Shown in pieces: positions 34,417 to 43,701 of a stretch of DNA of 64,000 nt. This stretch comes from Burkholderia sp. Ac-20365 (GTDB lineage: Bacteria > Pseudomonadota > Gammaproteobacteria > Burkholderiales > Burkholderiaceae). Below the pieces are notes generated by a model, which saw only the letters and a program-made list of their open reading frames with translations, made no database searches and had not been told where the DNA came from. The translations under genes and the position numbers were made by a program. The DNA lies in assembly GCF_017104715.1 (NCBI RefSeq), contig NZ_JAAGPI010000003.1, positions 186,001-250,000 of the forward strand, given 5' to 3'. The stretch's first letter is position 1. Every line of letters starts with the position of its first letter.

Positions 34417-35442
34417 ATGTATCGAACCGCGGACGGTGAGGAAATTTTCATCATCGACGGGCACGTGCATCTATGGGACGGCAGCAAGGCCAACCTTAAA
34501 AACGTGCACGGCCAGCAATTCATTGACTGCTTCTACGCGTATCACTCGAACCTGAGTCCCAAGGAGTATTTGTGGCCGAAGGAGAAGTTCGATAAATACG
34601 GCGAAGAAGCGATGTACAACGACTTGTTCGTCACGGGTTATGACGACATGGCGATCTGTCAGCCAACGTATCTGACGGACTTCTACAAGAACGGTTTCAA
34701 CACGACTGAATCCAACTATGTGTTGAAGAAGAAATATCCGCACCGCTTTATCGTCAACGGCGCATTCGATCCGCGCGACGGCGAAGCGGGACTCGATCGT
34801 CTGGAGGAGCTTGCGTCACTCTACAAGATTCAGGGTGTCAAGCTCTACACGGCGGAATGGCGCGGCGACAGCAAAGGCTACAAGCTGTCGGACCCCGGCG
34901 TGCAACGCTATTTTGAACGCTGCGAGAAGCTGGGAATCAAGAATATCCACGTCCATAAGGGACCGACAATTCTTCCGCTCAATCGCGACGCGTTCGATGT
35001 TGCCGATGTCGACGAGGCTGCGACCAGCTTTCAGAACCTGAACTTTATCGTCGAGCACTGTGGTTTGCCGCGACTCGACGACTTCTGCTGGATCGCCACC
35101 CAGGAGACGAACGTCTATGGTGGTCTTGCCGTGGTGCTGCCGTTCATCCACACGCGGCCTGAGTATTTCGCCCATGTGATCTCGGAACTGTTGTTCTGGA
35201 TCGGCGAAGACAAGATTCTTTACGGCAGTGATTACGGCATCTGGTCGCCGAAATGGTTGATCGAAAAATTCATGGCCTTCGAATTGCCGGAGTCGGTAAG
35301 CAAGGAGACGGGCGTGCAGTTGTCGTTGACGGCCAAGAAGAAAATCCTTGGGCTCAACGCGGCGCGCCTGTACGGGATCGACGTCGACGCGCAAAAGGCG
35401 TTGCTGGAGGACGTCCGGCAACCGGCGGCGGTTGGCGCATGA
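34417..35442 (+). CDS. Metal-dependent amidohydrolase (TIM-barrel) of the monooxygenase operon
   Basis: A 341-aa protein; ATG 34417 follows AAGGAGA. Metal ligands are visible in Ile-Asp-Gly-His-Val-His-Leu-Trp-Asp (about 15), in Val-His-Lys-Gly (about 183), in Ile-Val-Glu-His-Cys-Gly (about 216) and in the late Tyr-Gly-Ser-Asp-Tyr-Gly (about 271). This is the amidohydrolase-2 pattern of decarboxylases and lactonases. Related genes accompany mycobacterial mim and rhodococcal prm operons, where their role is not clear. It overlaps the DUF59 gene by ATGA. Confidence 0.85.
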   Translation: MYRTADGEEIFIIDGHVHLWDGSKANLKNVHGQQFIDCFYAYHSNLSPKEYLWPKEKFDKYGEEAMYNDLFVTGYDDMAICQPTYLTDFYKNGFNTTESNYVLKKKYPHRFIVNGAFDPRDGEAGLDRLEELASLYKIQGVKLYTAEWRGDSKGYKLSDPGVQRYFERCEKLGIKNIHVHKGPTILPLNRDAFDVADVDEAATSFQNLNFIVEHCGLPRLDDFCWIATQETNVYGGLAVVLPFIHTRPEYFAHVISELLFWIGEDKILYGSDYGIWSPKWLIEKFMAFELPESVSKETGVQLSLTAKKKILGLNAARLYGIDVDAQKALLEDVRQPAAVGA

Positions 35443-36320
35443 GCACCTCGCACGCTGCGCGGACGCCCACCGTCGTGATGTCGACGGGTGCATCGAGCCG
35501 GGTCGATGAGGTCTGGTCCCGGCTCGATACGGTTGCCGACCCTGAGCTCGACGAGTCGGTGACGGAGCTGGGTTTCGTCACCGCAGTGGAGGTCGACGGC
35601 GGTTGCGTATCGATCGGATTCCGCTTGCCGACCTACTGGTGTGCCGCCAATTTCGCGTACCTGATGGCCGACGACATGCGGCAGGCGATAGCGAGCCTGC
35701 CGTGGGTGACGGACATCACGATCACACTCGACGAGCATATGTACGCCACAGAGATCAATCGCGGCGTTGCTGCTGGACGGTCGTTCCAGCAAACCTTCGG
35801 CAGCGAGGCCAATGGTGAGGTGGAAGACGTGCGGCGCGTGTTTCTCGTCAAGGCCTTTCAGCGGCGGCAGGAGGCGCTTCTAAGCTGGCTGCTGGTGCAA
35901 GGCAACGCGCCATCGGTGCTGGTGGGCCTGAGCATGGCGCAACTATCGACCCTTGCAGACGAGAGTGCAGACGATGGCAAAACGCGGCGACTCGTAGCGC
36001 GATATTGCGAGCGGCGGTTTGTAGTGGGGCACTGTCCGGCCGGGACAGAGCAGGCAGATGAGCCCGCTTTTATCGACGCAGACGGCGGCGCGCTGAATCC
36101 AGAGGAACTGGGTGCGTACCTGCGCGCATTGCGAAGAGTGGGTGTCAACGCCGAGTTCAACGGTGCGCTATGCCGCGGTCTTCTGGCTGCGCGTTATGGC
36201 GAGAGCTGCGCCCCGGCGCCGGCGGTCGAAATCAAACCGGTGCACTTCGTTCGCACCGGAAATTCGATCCCCGGATGTACGGTCACACCGGCACGAGAGA
36301 TACCCGCAGAACCAGCTTAA
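35439..36320 (+). CDS. DUF59 (MIP18-like) iron-sulfur/metal assembly protein
   Basis: A 293-aa protein whose ATG overlaps the amidohydrolase stop. Residues ~20-110 are a DUF59 domain: Val-Trp-Ser-Arg-Leu-Asp-Thr-Val-Ala-Asp-Pro-Glu-Leu-Asp-Glu-Ser-Val, Gly-Phe-Val, and a Pro-Thr-Tyr-Trp-Cys-Ala-Ala-Asn segment with a lone Cys. DUF59 proteins take part in Fe-S or other metal-centre assembly. The remaining ~180 residues are helical and unfamiliar, so this is longer than a bare DUF59. Position in the operon suggests help in loading iron into the hydroxylase or the reductase cluster. Confidence 0.8.
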   Translation: MSTSHAARTPTVVMSTGASSRVDEVWSRLDTVADPELDESVTELGFVTAVEVDGGCVSIGFRLPTYWCAANFAYLMADDMRQAIASLPWVTDITITLDEHMYATEINRGVAAGRSFQQTFGSEANGEVEDVRRVFLVKAFQRRQEALLSWLLVQGNAPSVLVGLSMAQLSTLADESADDGKTRRLVARYCERRFVVGHCPAGTEQADEPAFIDADGGALNPEELGAYLRALRRVGVNAEFNGALCRGLLAARYGESCAPAPAVEIKPVHFVRTGNSIPGCTVTPAREIPAEPA

Positions 36321-36362
36321 AAAAGAGCAATCGGAACTAACCGGATCAGGAGACACAAGATC

Positions 36363-38000
36363 ATGCCGAACATCATGCTGCATGACGACGACGCGCGCAG
36401 GGCGCTAGGTCGAGGCGTCGCGAAACTCGCGAGAGCCGTGCGAGGCACGCTCGGCCCGCGCGGAATGAACGCAATCATCGACCGGCCAATCGGCTCGCCG
36501 ATCATCTCGCGCGATGGTGTCAGCATTGCCAATGAGATCGAACTCGAAGATCCATTCGAGAATATCGGCGCGCAGGTGGTGCGCGAGGTGTCGAAGCAGA
36601 CCAACGAAGTCGCCGGTGACGGGACGACCACGGCGACTGTTCTGGCCGACGCACTGGTCCAGGACGGTCTCGCCTGTCTCGCGCAGGGCGCTAACGCTGT
36701 CGAACTGGTGCAAGGTCTGGAACTGGCCGCCGATGCGGCAATCGACGCACTCAAGCGCGTCGCGACGCCGCTGCGCAGCGGTGACGAAGTGCGCGCCGTG
36801 GCGGTGGTGGCAGCCAACGATGAGTTCACCGGGAAACTCGTGGCCGAGGCATTGGAGCGCGTGGGCGCCGACGGGATTGTCGATGTGGAATACGGCACCA
36901 CCGTCGAAACGCGACTGGAAGTGGTGGACGGGATGGCTTTCGATCGTGGCTACCTGTCTCATCACATGGTGACGGACATCGAAAGAATGCAGGTCGTACT
37001 GGACAACCCGCTCATTCTGATGACCGACCAGCGGTTGCAATCAATGGACGAAGTCGCGGCACTTCAGGCGCTCGCGACCCAGAGCAAACGGCCGTTGCTG
37101 ATTATCGCTGAAGAGGTCGCGCCCGCCTGCGTGATGACGCTGCTTGCGTGGCGCGACAATGGCGGCATGCCGGTGGCGGCGATTCATCCGCCGGAGTATG
37201 GACACTGGCGCAAGGCGATGCTCGAGGACATCGCTATCGTGACAGGCGGCAAGGTCGTTGCGCGCGACCTGGGCGGGAAACTCGAAGCCACCGCGCTGAG
37301 CGACCTGGGACGTGCGCGCCAGGTACGCATCTCGTCGAACCAGACCATCATCACGGCGGGCGGTGGCGATCCGGCGGCGGTGACGGCACGCCGTCAACAG
37401 GTGGCGCGCCAGTACGAGATGGCGCCGGAAAACGTCGAGCGCGACAAGTTTCAGGTACGCCTCGCAAAACTGTCCGGCGGCACCGCGCTGATACTCGCAG
37501 GCGGCGCGACCCCGGTGGAACAGAAGCGACGTCTGCATCTGATCGACGACGCAATTCACGCGGCGCGCGCGGCGATTGCCGAAGGCGTCGTGCCGGGCGG
37601 CGGCATGGCCTTGTTGCAGGTCTCGTCCGAACTGGAGGGCGTCGTCGCGCGTACCCAGGGCAGCGTGCAGCAAGGCGCGCGGCTGTTGCAGGGTGCCTTG
37701 ACGAAGCCGCTCTTTCATATCGCGACGAATTGCGGCCTCGACGGCACGGCTGTCGTAAGCGAAGCCGTGCGCGCAGAACCGGGAATGGGCCTCGACGCAC
37801 GCCGAGGCGCTTTCGTCAATCTTGCCGAAGCGGGAATCATCGACCCGGTCAAGGTCAGTTATAGCGCGGTTCGCAATGCGGCTTCGGTCGCAGGGCTGAT
37901 TCTTACCACCCAGACGTTGATTGCCAAAAAGCCGGAGACGACCGATCCGACTGCTGGACCGGCCTTGGGTGCTGGCGCCGAACTGCTCGGGCGGGCATAG
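36363..38000 (+). CDS. GroEL-like chaperonin dedicated to the monooxygenase (MimG type)
   Basis: A 545-aa Hsp60. The ATP motif Asp-Gly-Thr-Thr-Thr-Ala-Thr-Val and the N-terminal Gly-Pro-Arg-Gly-Met-Asn segment are intact, and Gly-Gly-Gly-Met-Ala-Leu lies near 410. The C-terminus lacks the Gly-Gly-Met repeats of housekeeping GroEL, ending instead Gly-Ala-Gly-Ala-Glu-Leu-Leu-Gly-Arg-Ala. In mycobacteria a GroEL-like MimG is needed to fold the MimA large subunit, and this gene holds the same place. No groES gene is near, so it probably uses the host GroES or none. Confidence 0.9.
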   Translation: MPNIMLHDDDARRALGRGVAKLARAVRGTLGPRGMNAIIDRPIGSPIISRDGVSIANEIELEDPFENIGAQVVREVSKQTNEVAGDGTTTATVLADALVQDGLACLAQGANAVELVQGLELAADAAIDALKRVATPLRSGDEVRAVAVVAANDEFTGKLVAEALERVGADGIVDVEYGTTVETRLEVVDGMAFDRGYLSHHMVTDIERMQVVLDNPLILMTDQRLQSMDEVAALQALATQSKRPLLIIAEEVAPACVMTLLAWRDNGGMPVAAIHPPEYGHWRKAMLEDIAIVTGGKVVARDLGGKLEATALSDLGRARQVRISSNQTIITAGGGDPAAVTARRQQVARQYEMAPENVERDKFQVRLAKLSGGTALILAGGATPVEQKRRLHLIDDAIHAARAAIAEGVVPGGGMALLQVSSELEGVVARTQGSVQQGARLLQGALTKPLFHIATNCGLDGTAVVSEAVRAEPGMGLDARRGAFVNLAEAGIIDPVKVSYSAVRNAASVAGLILTTQTLIAKKPETTDPTAGPALGAGAELLGRA

Positions 38001-38098
38001 ACGCGCGAGATCGACATCGCCGGCCTCGTCGACGGGGTCGGCACGGCAAGGCCGCAACCGGCACAGACCGGGCGGCGGCCGGTGGACGGAGACGAACA

Positions 38099-38287
38099 AT
38101 GGCTACAGGAAAGGCCGGTGCGACGGTGATGACAGTCATGCATCCTGGCGCGATGCGTCTGGTCAGGCGCACGCTGGGCTGGGGCATCACCCTGTGCGGG
38201 ATGTTGATTCTGCTGAACGATGTGAGCGCAGCGATCGGCCCATTTTTATACGGTGTTGCCGACGCGATCATCAAGACAACATCGTGA
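38099..38287 (+). CDS. Small single-TM membrane protein (62 aa), unknown
   Basis: ATG 38099 has GGAG seven bases upstream and lies 98 bp after the chaperonin gene. The 62-aa product has a basic N-terminus (Arg-Leu-Val-Arg-Arg) and one hydrophobic stretch at about residues 27-50. No family is recognised. Its position between chaperonin and Nramp genes on the same strand supports a real gene, perhaps a regulator of the transporter. Confidence 0.6.
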   Translation: MATGKAGATVMTVMHPGAMRLVRRTLGWGITLCGMLILLNDVSAAIGPFLYGVADAIIKTTS

Positions 38288-38349
38288 TTGCCTGCATTTC
38301 CGCTTGATCGGGCCGCATCTGCGAATTGCGGGAAAAGGAGAGAGCACGC

Positions 38350-39675
38350 ATGGATGATCGCGTCCGGCCAACGAGCTTGGCGAATTCGGGGGCAAGCACA
38401 GCCCGTACGATGCTCGCGGCGCGAGAAATACTGGAAGGACGCCGTCGCGGTGCCTTGAATCTGATGCCGTTTGCTGGTCCCGCGGTCATCGTCTCCGTTG
38501 CCTATATGGACCCGGGCAACTTCGCGACGAATATTCAGGCGGGCGCCAGATACGGCTATGCGTTGCTGTGGGTGGTGTTGCTGGCGAACCTCGTGGCCAT
38601 GTTGTTTCAGGTAATGTCGGCCAGACTCGGCATTGTCACCGGCAAGAACCTCGCGCAGTTGTGCCGCGAGCAGTTTCCGAAGCCGGTTGTGTTGTTGATG
38701 TGGGCGGTGAGCGAGATCGCGGCGATGGCCACCGATCTCGCCGAATTTCTCGGCGCGGCAATTGGGCTTGCGTTGCTATTTCACCTGCCGCTGCTCGCGG
38801 GGATGGCGATTACGGCGTTGGTAACGTACGGCCTGCTGCTATTTGAAAGCGCGGGATTCCGGCCGCTTGAACTGGCGATCGGCGCACTGGTGAGCATCAT
38901 CGGTCTTTCGTATCTCGCCGAGCTGTTCATCGCGCCGGTGGTCTGGCCGGAGGTTCTCTTCCATGTGTTTTCGCCGAGCTTGCCAGACAAGGATGCGTTG
39001 ACGATCTCAGTCGGGATCGTTGGCGCAACCGTTATGCCTCACACCTTGTTCCTGCATTCAGGGCTCACGCAGGATCGCGTATTCACAAGGACCGCAAACG
39101 AGCGCAGAAAGCTGCTGAAGTTCTCGAACATCGAAGTGGTCGTCGCTCTGAGCATCGCCGGCGCCATCAATATGGCCATGGTGATCATGGCTGCCAGCGC
39201 GTTTCATCATAGCCATCCCGAGGTCGCGAAAATCGAGGAAGCGTACCGCACGCTGGTGCCGCTACTTGGTGCAGGTGCGGCGGGCATCTTTCTGGTGTCG
39301 CTGATCGCATCGGGACTGTCCAGTTCGGTCGTGGGCACAATGGCGGGTCAGATGATCATGCAGGGCTTTGCCGGCTTCCGGATTCAGCTGTGGTTGCGCA
39401 GGGCGGTCACGATGGTGCCTGCTTTCGTTGTGGTGGCGCTGGGTGTCGACGCGACGCGCGCGCTTATCCTGAGTCAGGTGGTATTGAGCCTCGCGCTGCC
39501 GGTTCCGATGGTAGCCCTGCTGTGGTTCACGCGTTGCGAAGCGGTGATGGGTGTCTACCGGAATCGTCGGTTGACAACGTTCATCGCCACATTGGCCTCG
39601 CTGGCGGTTTTATCGTTCAACCTCGTGCTGGTACTGCAGACATTTGGTGTTGATTTTCTCAATTGGCGCGAATGA
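38350..39675 (+). CDS. mntH: Nramp-family divalent metal transporter of the monooxygenase locus
   Basis: A 441-aa transporter; ATG 38350 has GGAG nine bases upstream. TM1 has Asp-Pro-Gly-Asn and TM6 has Val-Met-Pro-His-Thr-Leu-Phe-Leu-His-Ser, so the metal site is intact. It is a close paralogue of the transporter at 5733-7031. Its placement after the chaperonin and before the regulator suggests it supplies Fe(II) or Mn(II) to the di-iron enzyme; Nramp proteins are not standard members of known prm/mim operons, to my knowledge. Confidence 0.88.
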   Translation: MDDRVRPTSLANSGASTARTMLAAREILEGRRRGALNLMPFAGPAVIVSVAYMDPGNFATNIQAGARYGYALLWVVLLANLVAMLFQVMSARLGIVTGKNLAQLCREQFPKPVVLLMWAVSEIAAMATDLAEFLGAAIGLALLFHLPLLAGMAITALVTYGLLLFESAGFRPLELAIGALVSIIGLSYLAELFIAPVVWPEVLFHVFSPSLPDKDALTISVGIVGATVMPHTLFLHSGLTQDRVFTRTANERRKLLKFSNIEVVVALSIAGAINMAMVIMAASAFHHSHPEVAKIEEAYRTLVPLLGAGAAGIFLVSLIASGLSSSVVGTMAGQMIMQGFAGFRIQLWLRRAVTMVPAFVVVALGVDATRALILSQVVLSLALPVPMVALLWFTRCEAVMGVYRNRRLTTFIATLASLAVLSFNLVLVLQTFGVDFLNWRE

Positions 39676-39916
39676 GAAAGCAGCTTACAGAAAGATGTAC
39701 AGAAGAGCCTGGCGAGGAGCCGCAGCGTGACGTGAGGGCCGTATTTTCCCCAAAAGACTTGTTGAAGCTCTGAGCATATACTGGGTGCGCGTCAGCTTTT
39801 TGTGTCTGAAAAGTAGAAATCAGCAACACACGTCCCACCATAACATTCTAGCTAGTCAGGACGGAGCCAGCCGCAGAGCCCGGTTCCGCGTTGACCGATC
39901 GCCCAAGGAGGAAGTT

Positions 39917-41935
39917 GTGGCGAGGAGACATCAGCTTGGCAGCATGTTGGGTCTAGGTGATCAGGTTGCGATGCGTGGCATCGTGGCCGACGCGCAGCGC
40001 GCCAGCCTCCGTCATTCCGACCGGGGCACGATGCTCGCGTGGGAGCGTTTTCTGGCGGGCGAGCCGTCGACCTCCGCTCCCCCGGCGCTTCTCGACTCAT
40101 GGCAACGCAGCTTGCGATCCGGCGTGAGTCCGACTGCCGTCTCGGCACCCATCGCGGTACATGGGGACGACGTGGCAGCGCTACTCTGGCGCCATCGGGA
40201 TTTGCTGGCAGCAGCAGACCGCCTGTTCACGGTGACCGCAGATCTTTTTGCCGATTCACATTCAATCCTGCTGCTGACCAATCAGGACGGCGTCATCCTT
40301 AAAGCGGCCGGCGATTTGCGCATACAGGCAGCCGGCGAAAAAATCCATTTGACGATTGGCGGCGATTGGGGCGAGGGCAGTGCGGGCACCAATGGTATCG
40401 GCACCGCGCTGGCAACCCGTCAGCCAACCTATATCCATGCGTCGGAGCATTTCTGCGAAGGCATCAAGTCATGGAGTTGCGCGGCAGCGCCGATATGCGA
40501 GCCCGGCACGGGCGCGGTGATCGGTGTACTCGATATATCCGGACCGCCTTCCACCTATCAGATCAATAACCTGACGTTGGCCGTGACCGCCGCGCGGCAG
40601 ATCGAAATGGTACTCGCCGAGCAGGCCGCGCGCGAGCATATGCGTTTATTGGCCTTCTGTCTGCAGCGGATGTCGTCGTCCGATGCCACCGGGATGGTTG
40701 CCATAGACCGCAGTGGCCGGCTCGTGCACACCACGGGCAGAGTCAGTTTGCCGGTCGGTATTGGCGAGCGCTTCCCGGGGATGAGCGAGAGCTCCGCGGT
40801 GGAAGACTGGGCGCAGCATTTGCCTGCAGGATTGAACGCCGAATGGTTCAACCCGGTCGTCGTTGACGGCGACACGATTGGGGCGATGCTAGTCGTGCCC
40901 GTTCGAAGCCGAGCCCTCAACGTGCGGGTCGCCGTGCGCCACGGAGAGGCTGATCCGCAGCGCAACTGCTTCGCGCAAATTCAGGGGCAAAGCTCCGCGA
41001 TGCAGGCCGCGATCAATCGCGGGCGTCAGCTCGCCAGCAGGCGCGTACCGGTGCTGATCGAGGGTGAAACAGGGGTTGGCAAGGAACTGTTTGCGCGCGC
41101 GATTCATGGTGAAGACGGCGAAGGCGGTCCCTTCGTCGCGTATAACTGCGGGGCGGCTTCGCGAGAACTGATTGCCAGCGAGTTGTTCGGTCATGTGCGC
41201 GGCGCATTTACCGGCGCGACATCGGAAGGGCGTCCCGGCCGGTTCGAGCTGGCTCACGGTGGGACGCTCTGTCTCGACGAGATCGGTGAGATGCCGCTCG
41301 ATCTTCAACCCGTTCTATTGCGGGTGCTCGAAGAAGGCGTGACCTATCGGCTTGGCGACACGCAGCCGCGCCGCGTCGACGTGCGTCTGTTAGCGATGAC
41401 CAATCGCAATCTGCGAGAAGAGGTCGAGTCGGGCCGCTTTCGCCGCGATCTTTATTACCGGATCAGTGTGACACGGCTGCGTATTCCGCCGCTGCGCGAA
41501 CGGGACATCGATATTGATCTGCTGGTCGAGCACTTCAACCGGAAGCTTGCCGTGCGTCACGGTGTGCCCGAGCGAAAATTCAGCGCGGAGATCATGGCGC
41601 TGCTGCGTGCCTATTCCTGGCCCGGCAATGTCAGAGAAATGCGCAACGTGATCGAGAATCTGCTTTTGACGTCGAGCGAGCCAGCCGTGTCGCGCGACGA
41701 TTTGCCATCCGAATTGCTCGATGGCATCTCAACGTCTGGGTTGACGGAGCCGCTGCTGGACGATGGGTCAAGTCTTGAGGCGACAGAACGTCTCGCCATT
41801 GCACGGGCCGTGCACAATACGCACGGCAACCTCGCGCAAGCCGCGCGCGCTCTCGGCGTCTCGCGCAGCACACTCTATCGCAAGATCGAACTGTATCAGC
41901 TGGAAGGTATCGTCAAACCGGCGGCCAAGGGTTGA
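39917..41935 (+). CDS. Sigma-54-dependent activator, AcoR/MimR type
   Basis: A 672-aa regulator; GTG 39917 follows AAGGAGG. The N-terminal ~300 residues are a GAF-type sensor (Gly-Thr-Asn-Gly-Ile-Gly-Thr-Ala-Leu at ~160, and Ile-Gly-Val-Leu-Asp-Ile-Ser-Gly). The AAA+ domain has Gly-Glu-Thr-Gly-Val-Gly-Lys-Glu (~380) and an intact Gly-Ala-Phe-Thr-Gly-Ala loop (~428) for sigma-54 contact. A Fis-type helix-turn-helix is at ~632-660 (Gln-Ala-Ala-Arg-Ala-Leu-Gly-Val-Ser-Arg-Ser-Thr-Leu-Tyr-Arg). Regulators of this AcoR-like group control acetoin, propane and mim operons. It should act at the two -24/-12 promoters of this region. Confidence 0.92.
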   Translation: MARRHQLGSMLGLGDQVAMRGIVADAQRASLRHSDRGTMLAWERFLAGEPSTSAPPALLDSWQRSLRSGVSPTAVSAPIAVHGDDVAALLWRHRDLLAAADRLFTVTADLFADSHSILLLTNQDGVILKAAGDLRIQAAGEKIHLTIGGDWGEGSAGTNGIGTALATRQPTYIHASEHFCEGIKSWSCAAAPICEPGTGAVIGVLDISGPPSTYQINNLTLAVTAARQIEMVLAEQAAREHMRLLAFCLQRMSSSDATGMVAIDRSGRLVHTTGRVSLPVGIGERFPGMSESSAVEDWAQHLPAGLNAEWFNPVVVDGDTIGAMLVVPVRSRALNVRVAVRHGEADPQRNCFAQIQGQSSAMQAAINRGRQLASRRVPVLIEGETGVGKELFARAIHGEDGEGGPFVAYNCGAASRELIASELFGHVRGAFTGATSEGRPGRFELAHGGTLCLDEIGEMPLDLQPVLLRVLEEGVTYRLGDTQPRRVDVRLLAMTNRNLREEVESGRFRRDLYYRISVTRLRIPPLRERDIDIDLLVEHFNRKLAVRHGVPERKFSAEIMALLRAYSWPGNVREMRNVIENLLLTSSEPAVSRDDLPSELLDGISTSGLTEPLLDDGSSLEATERLAIARAVHNTHGNLAQAARALGVSRSTLYRKIELYQLEGIVKPAAKG

Positions 41936-42750
41936 AGCTCACGTGAACCGGCGCGGTGATGTCGAAGAAATTCTCGATGCAAATGGGAGGCTTCGGGCTA
42001 TGGCGATTGACGGACCGAGGTAGTTTGGGGTGTTGCGGGAAGCGAGGTTAGACACGATGCAGGATGCGGGCTGGTGCTGTGCCGAAGTGGTGCAGTCGCA
42101 CAATCGTGATGGAGAATCGGATGAGAGCGGAACCGTTAACGGACATAATAGCGTTTCTGTCGACGCGGTTAGCCGAATTAACGCACATTGTTCATCACAT
42201 AGATTGAGCGAGCGGATTGAGCACGGATGCAGGTGCACGGCGTCGCGCGACCTGGCATACAGCCAAAGGTGCGGTTGATCCGGCCGCATCTGCGTTTGGC
42301 TTCAGGCGGAAGAGGAACTTCCAAGGGAGCAGGGGGAAACTGTCGACTAGGATAGTGGTCGGCTAGCCTCGCCTCGGCGCTTTGCGTTTCGAGGGAGATG
42401 ACCAGGAAGTGGCCGATGGACGGATGATACGTCGTGGATAGTGGCAGGCGGCTGCTGCCGCGGCCTCGAGTCGCTTTTGACGCAAATCCCGCGCGATCCG
42501 GTTGCGGCACTTCGCACGAGGATTGGGCCGTTCCCTGAGTAAGTCGACGTCGAGGTAGGACTGGATGACAGGGTTGACCGCCCAAGGGCCGGTATTAGGT
42601 AATCAGGGCGGTCGGCACAGCGCACTTTAGCTGATCCTTTTAGTCACCGAACAACCATACGACTCACCATAATCTTATTTTAGCATTTAATTATTAGGAG
42701 TCATATGCAAAGAGATCGATTGGTTGACGATGTTGGTTTGGGCCAGTCGC
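41936..42750. other. 815-bp spacer without intact genes; AT-rich end with a short frame
   Basis: No convincing gene is seen. The right part (42640-42720) is distinctly AT-rich and has near-inverse ends (ATACGACTC at ~42658, GAGTCATAT at ~42698) and a 21-codon frame behind AGGAG (ATG ~42704) that runs into the toxin-like gene's tail. It may be a boundary of inserted DNA. Confidence 0.4.
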
Positions 42751-43701
42751 TCACATGTGCTTGGTCCTGACGGCTTTCTGAGCAGGCGTGACGGCCGCTC
42801 GCCCATTCCGATAGCGTATCCGGAGCAACCCGTCGCCCGCTCGAATATCGCGATCTAATCGTTCAACTTCGTGCACGAGCGCCCGATTGTGTCCGATATC
42901 CTGCACCGCGTGCCGCTCGGTGAGATGGATAATCGGACCGCCATATTCACCCTCAGTCATATCGATTTGCTGCCAGGTTAGGTTATGGGCCGACACGAAC
43001 GCCTCGGCCTCACTGGCGGACCTCTGTCGAATGGCGTCTAATTCCGCAAAAAATGTGCGGACGACGCTTACTGCCTGATCGAACGTTGGAGTGTAGTTCA
43101 ACATTTCGATTGAGGCGAAGCGCTCTTTCATCGCGAGGGGCGGTGCGTCGAGCGCATCAGCAAGTGCGTCCAGATGCCGGTACATGAACGGTCGCACGTG
43201 TTGCAGCGCGTTGGGCTCGCGCTCCACGACCATCGACAGGTCGAACAGGTCGCGGGCGGTTCCCTGGTTTCCCCTGTGATACATCTTCTTCGCGACAATC
43301 TCCGCGGCGGTCTCAACGCGAACGGGACGCTGGCAAAGCTCCCACGTTTCAAAGGCATGCTCATCAGGCAACAGGTTGGGGGAGGCAACGAAGTCGATCT
43401 CGCCCTCATCCAGATGCAATTTCACAAAGTTGGACGCCTCTGTATATTGTGAGTCGCATAGGGTATCGGCGACATCGCTGAGGCGGGGCGTTACGTATCC
43501 AAGCGCCTGAGGATCGGGCACAAAGAAATCAATGTCTTTGCTGATGCGATGCCCGTGCCGAAGCATCAGGACTGTGCCGCCCCCAAACGTAAAAAACGGA
43601 TCGGATACGCCGCCGTGCTTCGAAATCTCGTCGACAAGTGTCAGTGCCTTCAGGAGCAAAGTCTCCCAAGGGCCCGCCGGAAGCTCTTTCGGCTGGGTCA
43701 T
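42751..43701 (-). CDS. AbiEii-type nucleotidyltransferase (toxin-like)
   Basis: A 316-aa protein. The start ATG 43701 overlaps the stop of the HTH gene (ATGA), a coupled arrangement. The nucleotidyltransferase motif Phe-Gly-Gly-Gly-Thr-Val-Leu-Met-Leu-Arg-His-Gly-His-Arg-Ile-Ser-Lys-Asp-Ile-Asp-Phe-Phe is near residue 40, and Glu-Ile-Asp-Phe near 105 can be the third acidic residue. Asp-Leu-Phe-Asp-Leu follows, as in AbiEii. AbiEii toxins modify tRNA or other targets with nucleotides. The C-terminal ~110 residues (helical, with Val-Ser-Ala-His-Asn-Leu-Thr-Trp-Gln) are not typical of short AbiEii. The partner is an XRE protein, not classical AbiEi. Confidence 0.82.
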   Translation of the reverse strand: MTQPKELPAGPWETLLLKALTLVDEISKHGGVSDPFFTFGGGTVLMLRHGHRISKDIDFFVPDPQALGYVTPRLSDVADTLCDSQYTEASNFVKLHLDEGEIDFVASPNLLPDEHAFETWELCQRPVRVETAAEIVAKKMYHRGNQGTARDLFDLSMVVEREPNALQHVRPFMYRHLDALADALDAPPLAMKERFASIEMLNYTPTFDQAVSVVRTFFAELDAIRQRSASEAEAFVSAHNLTWQQIDMTEGEYGGPIIHLTERHAVQDIGHNRALVHEVERLDRDIRAGDGLLRIRYRNGRAAVTPAQKAVRTKHM

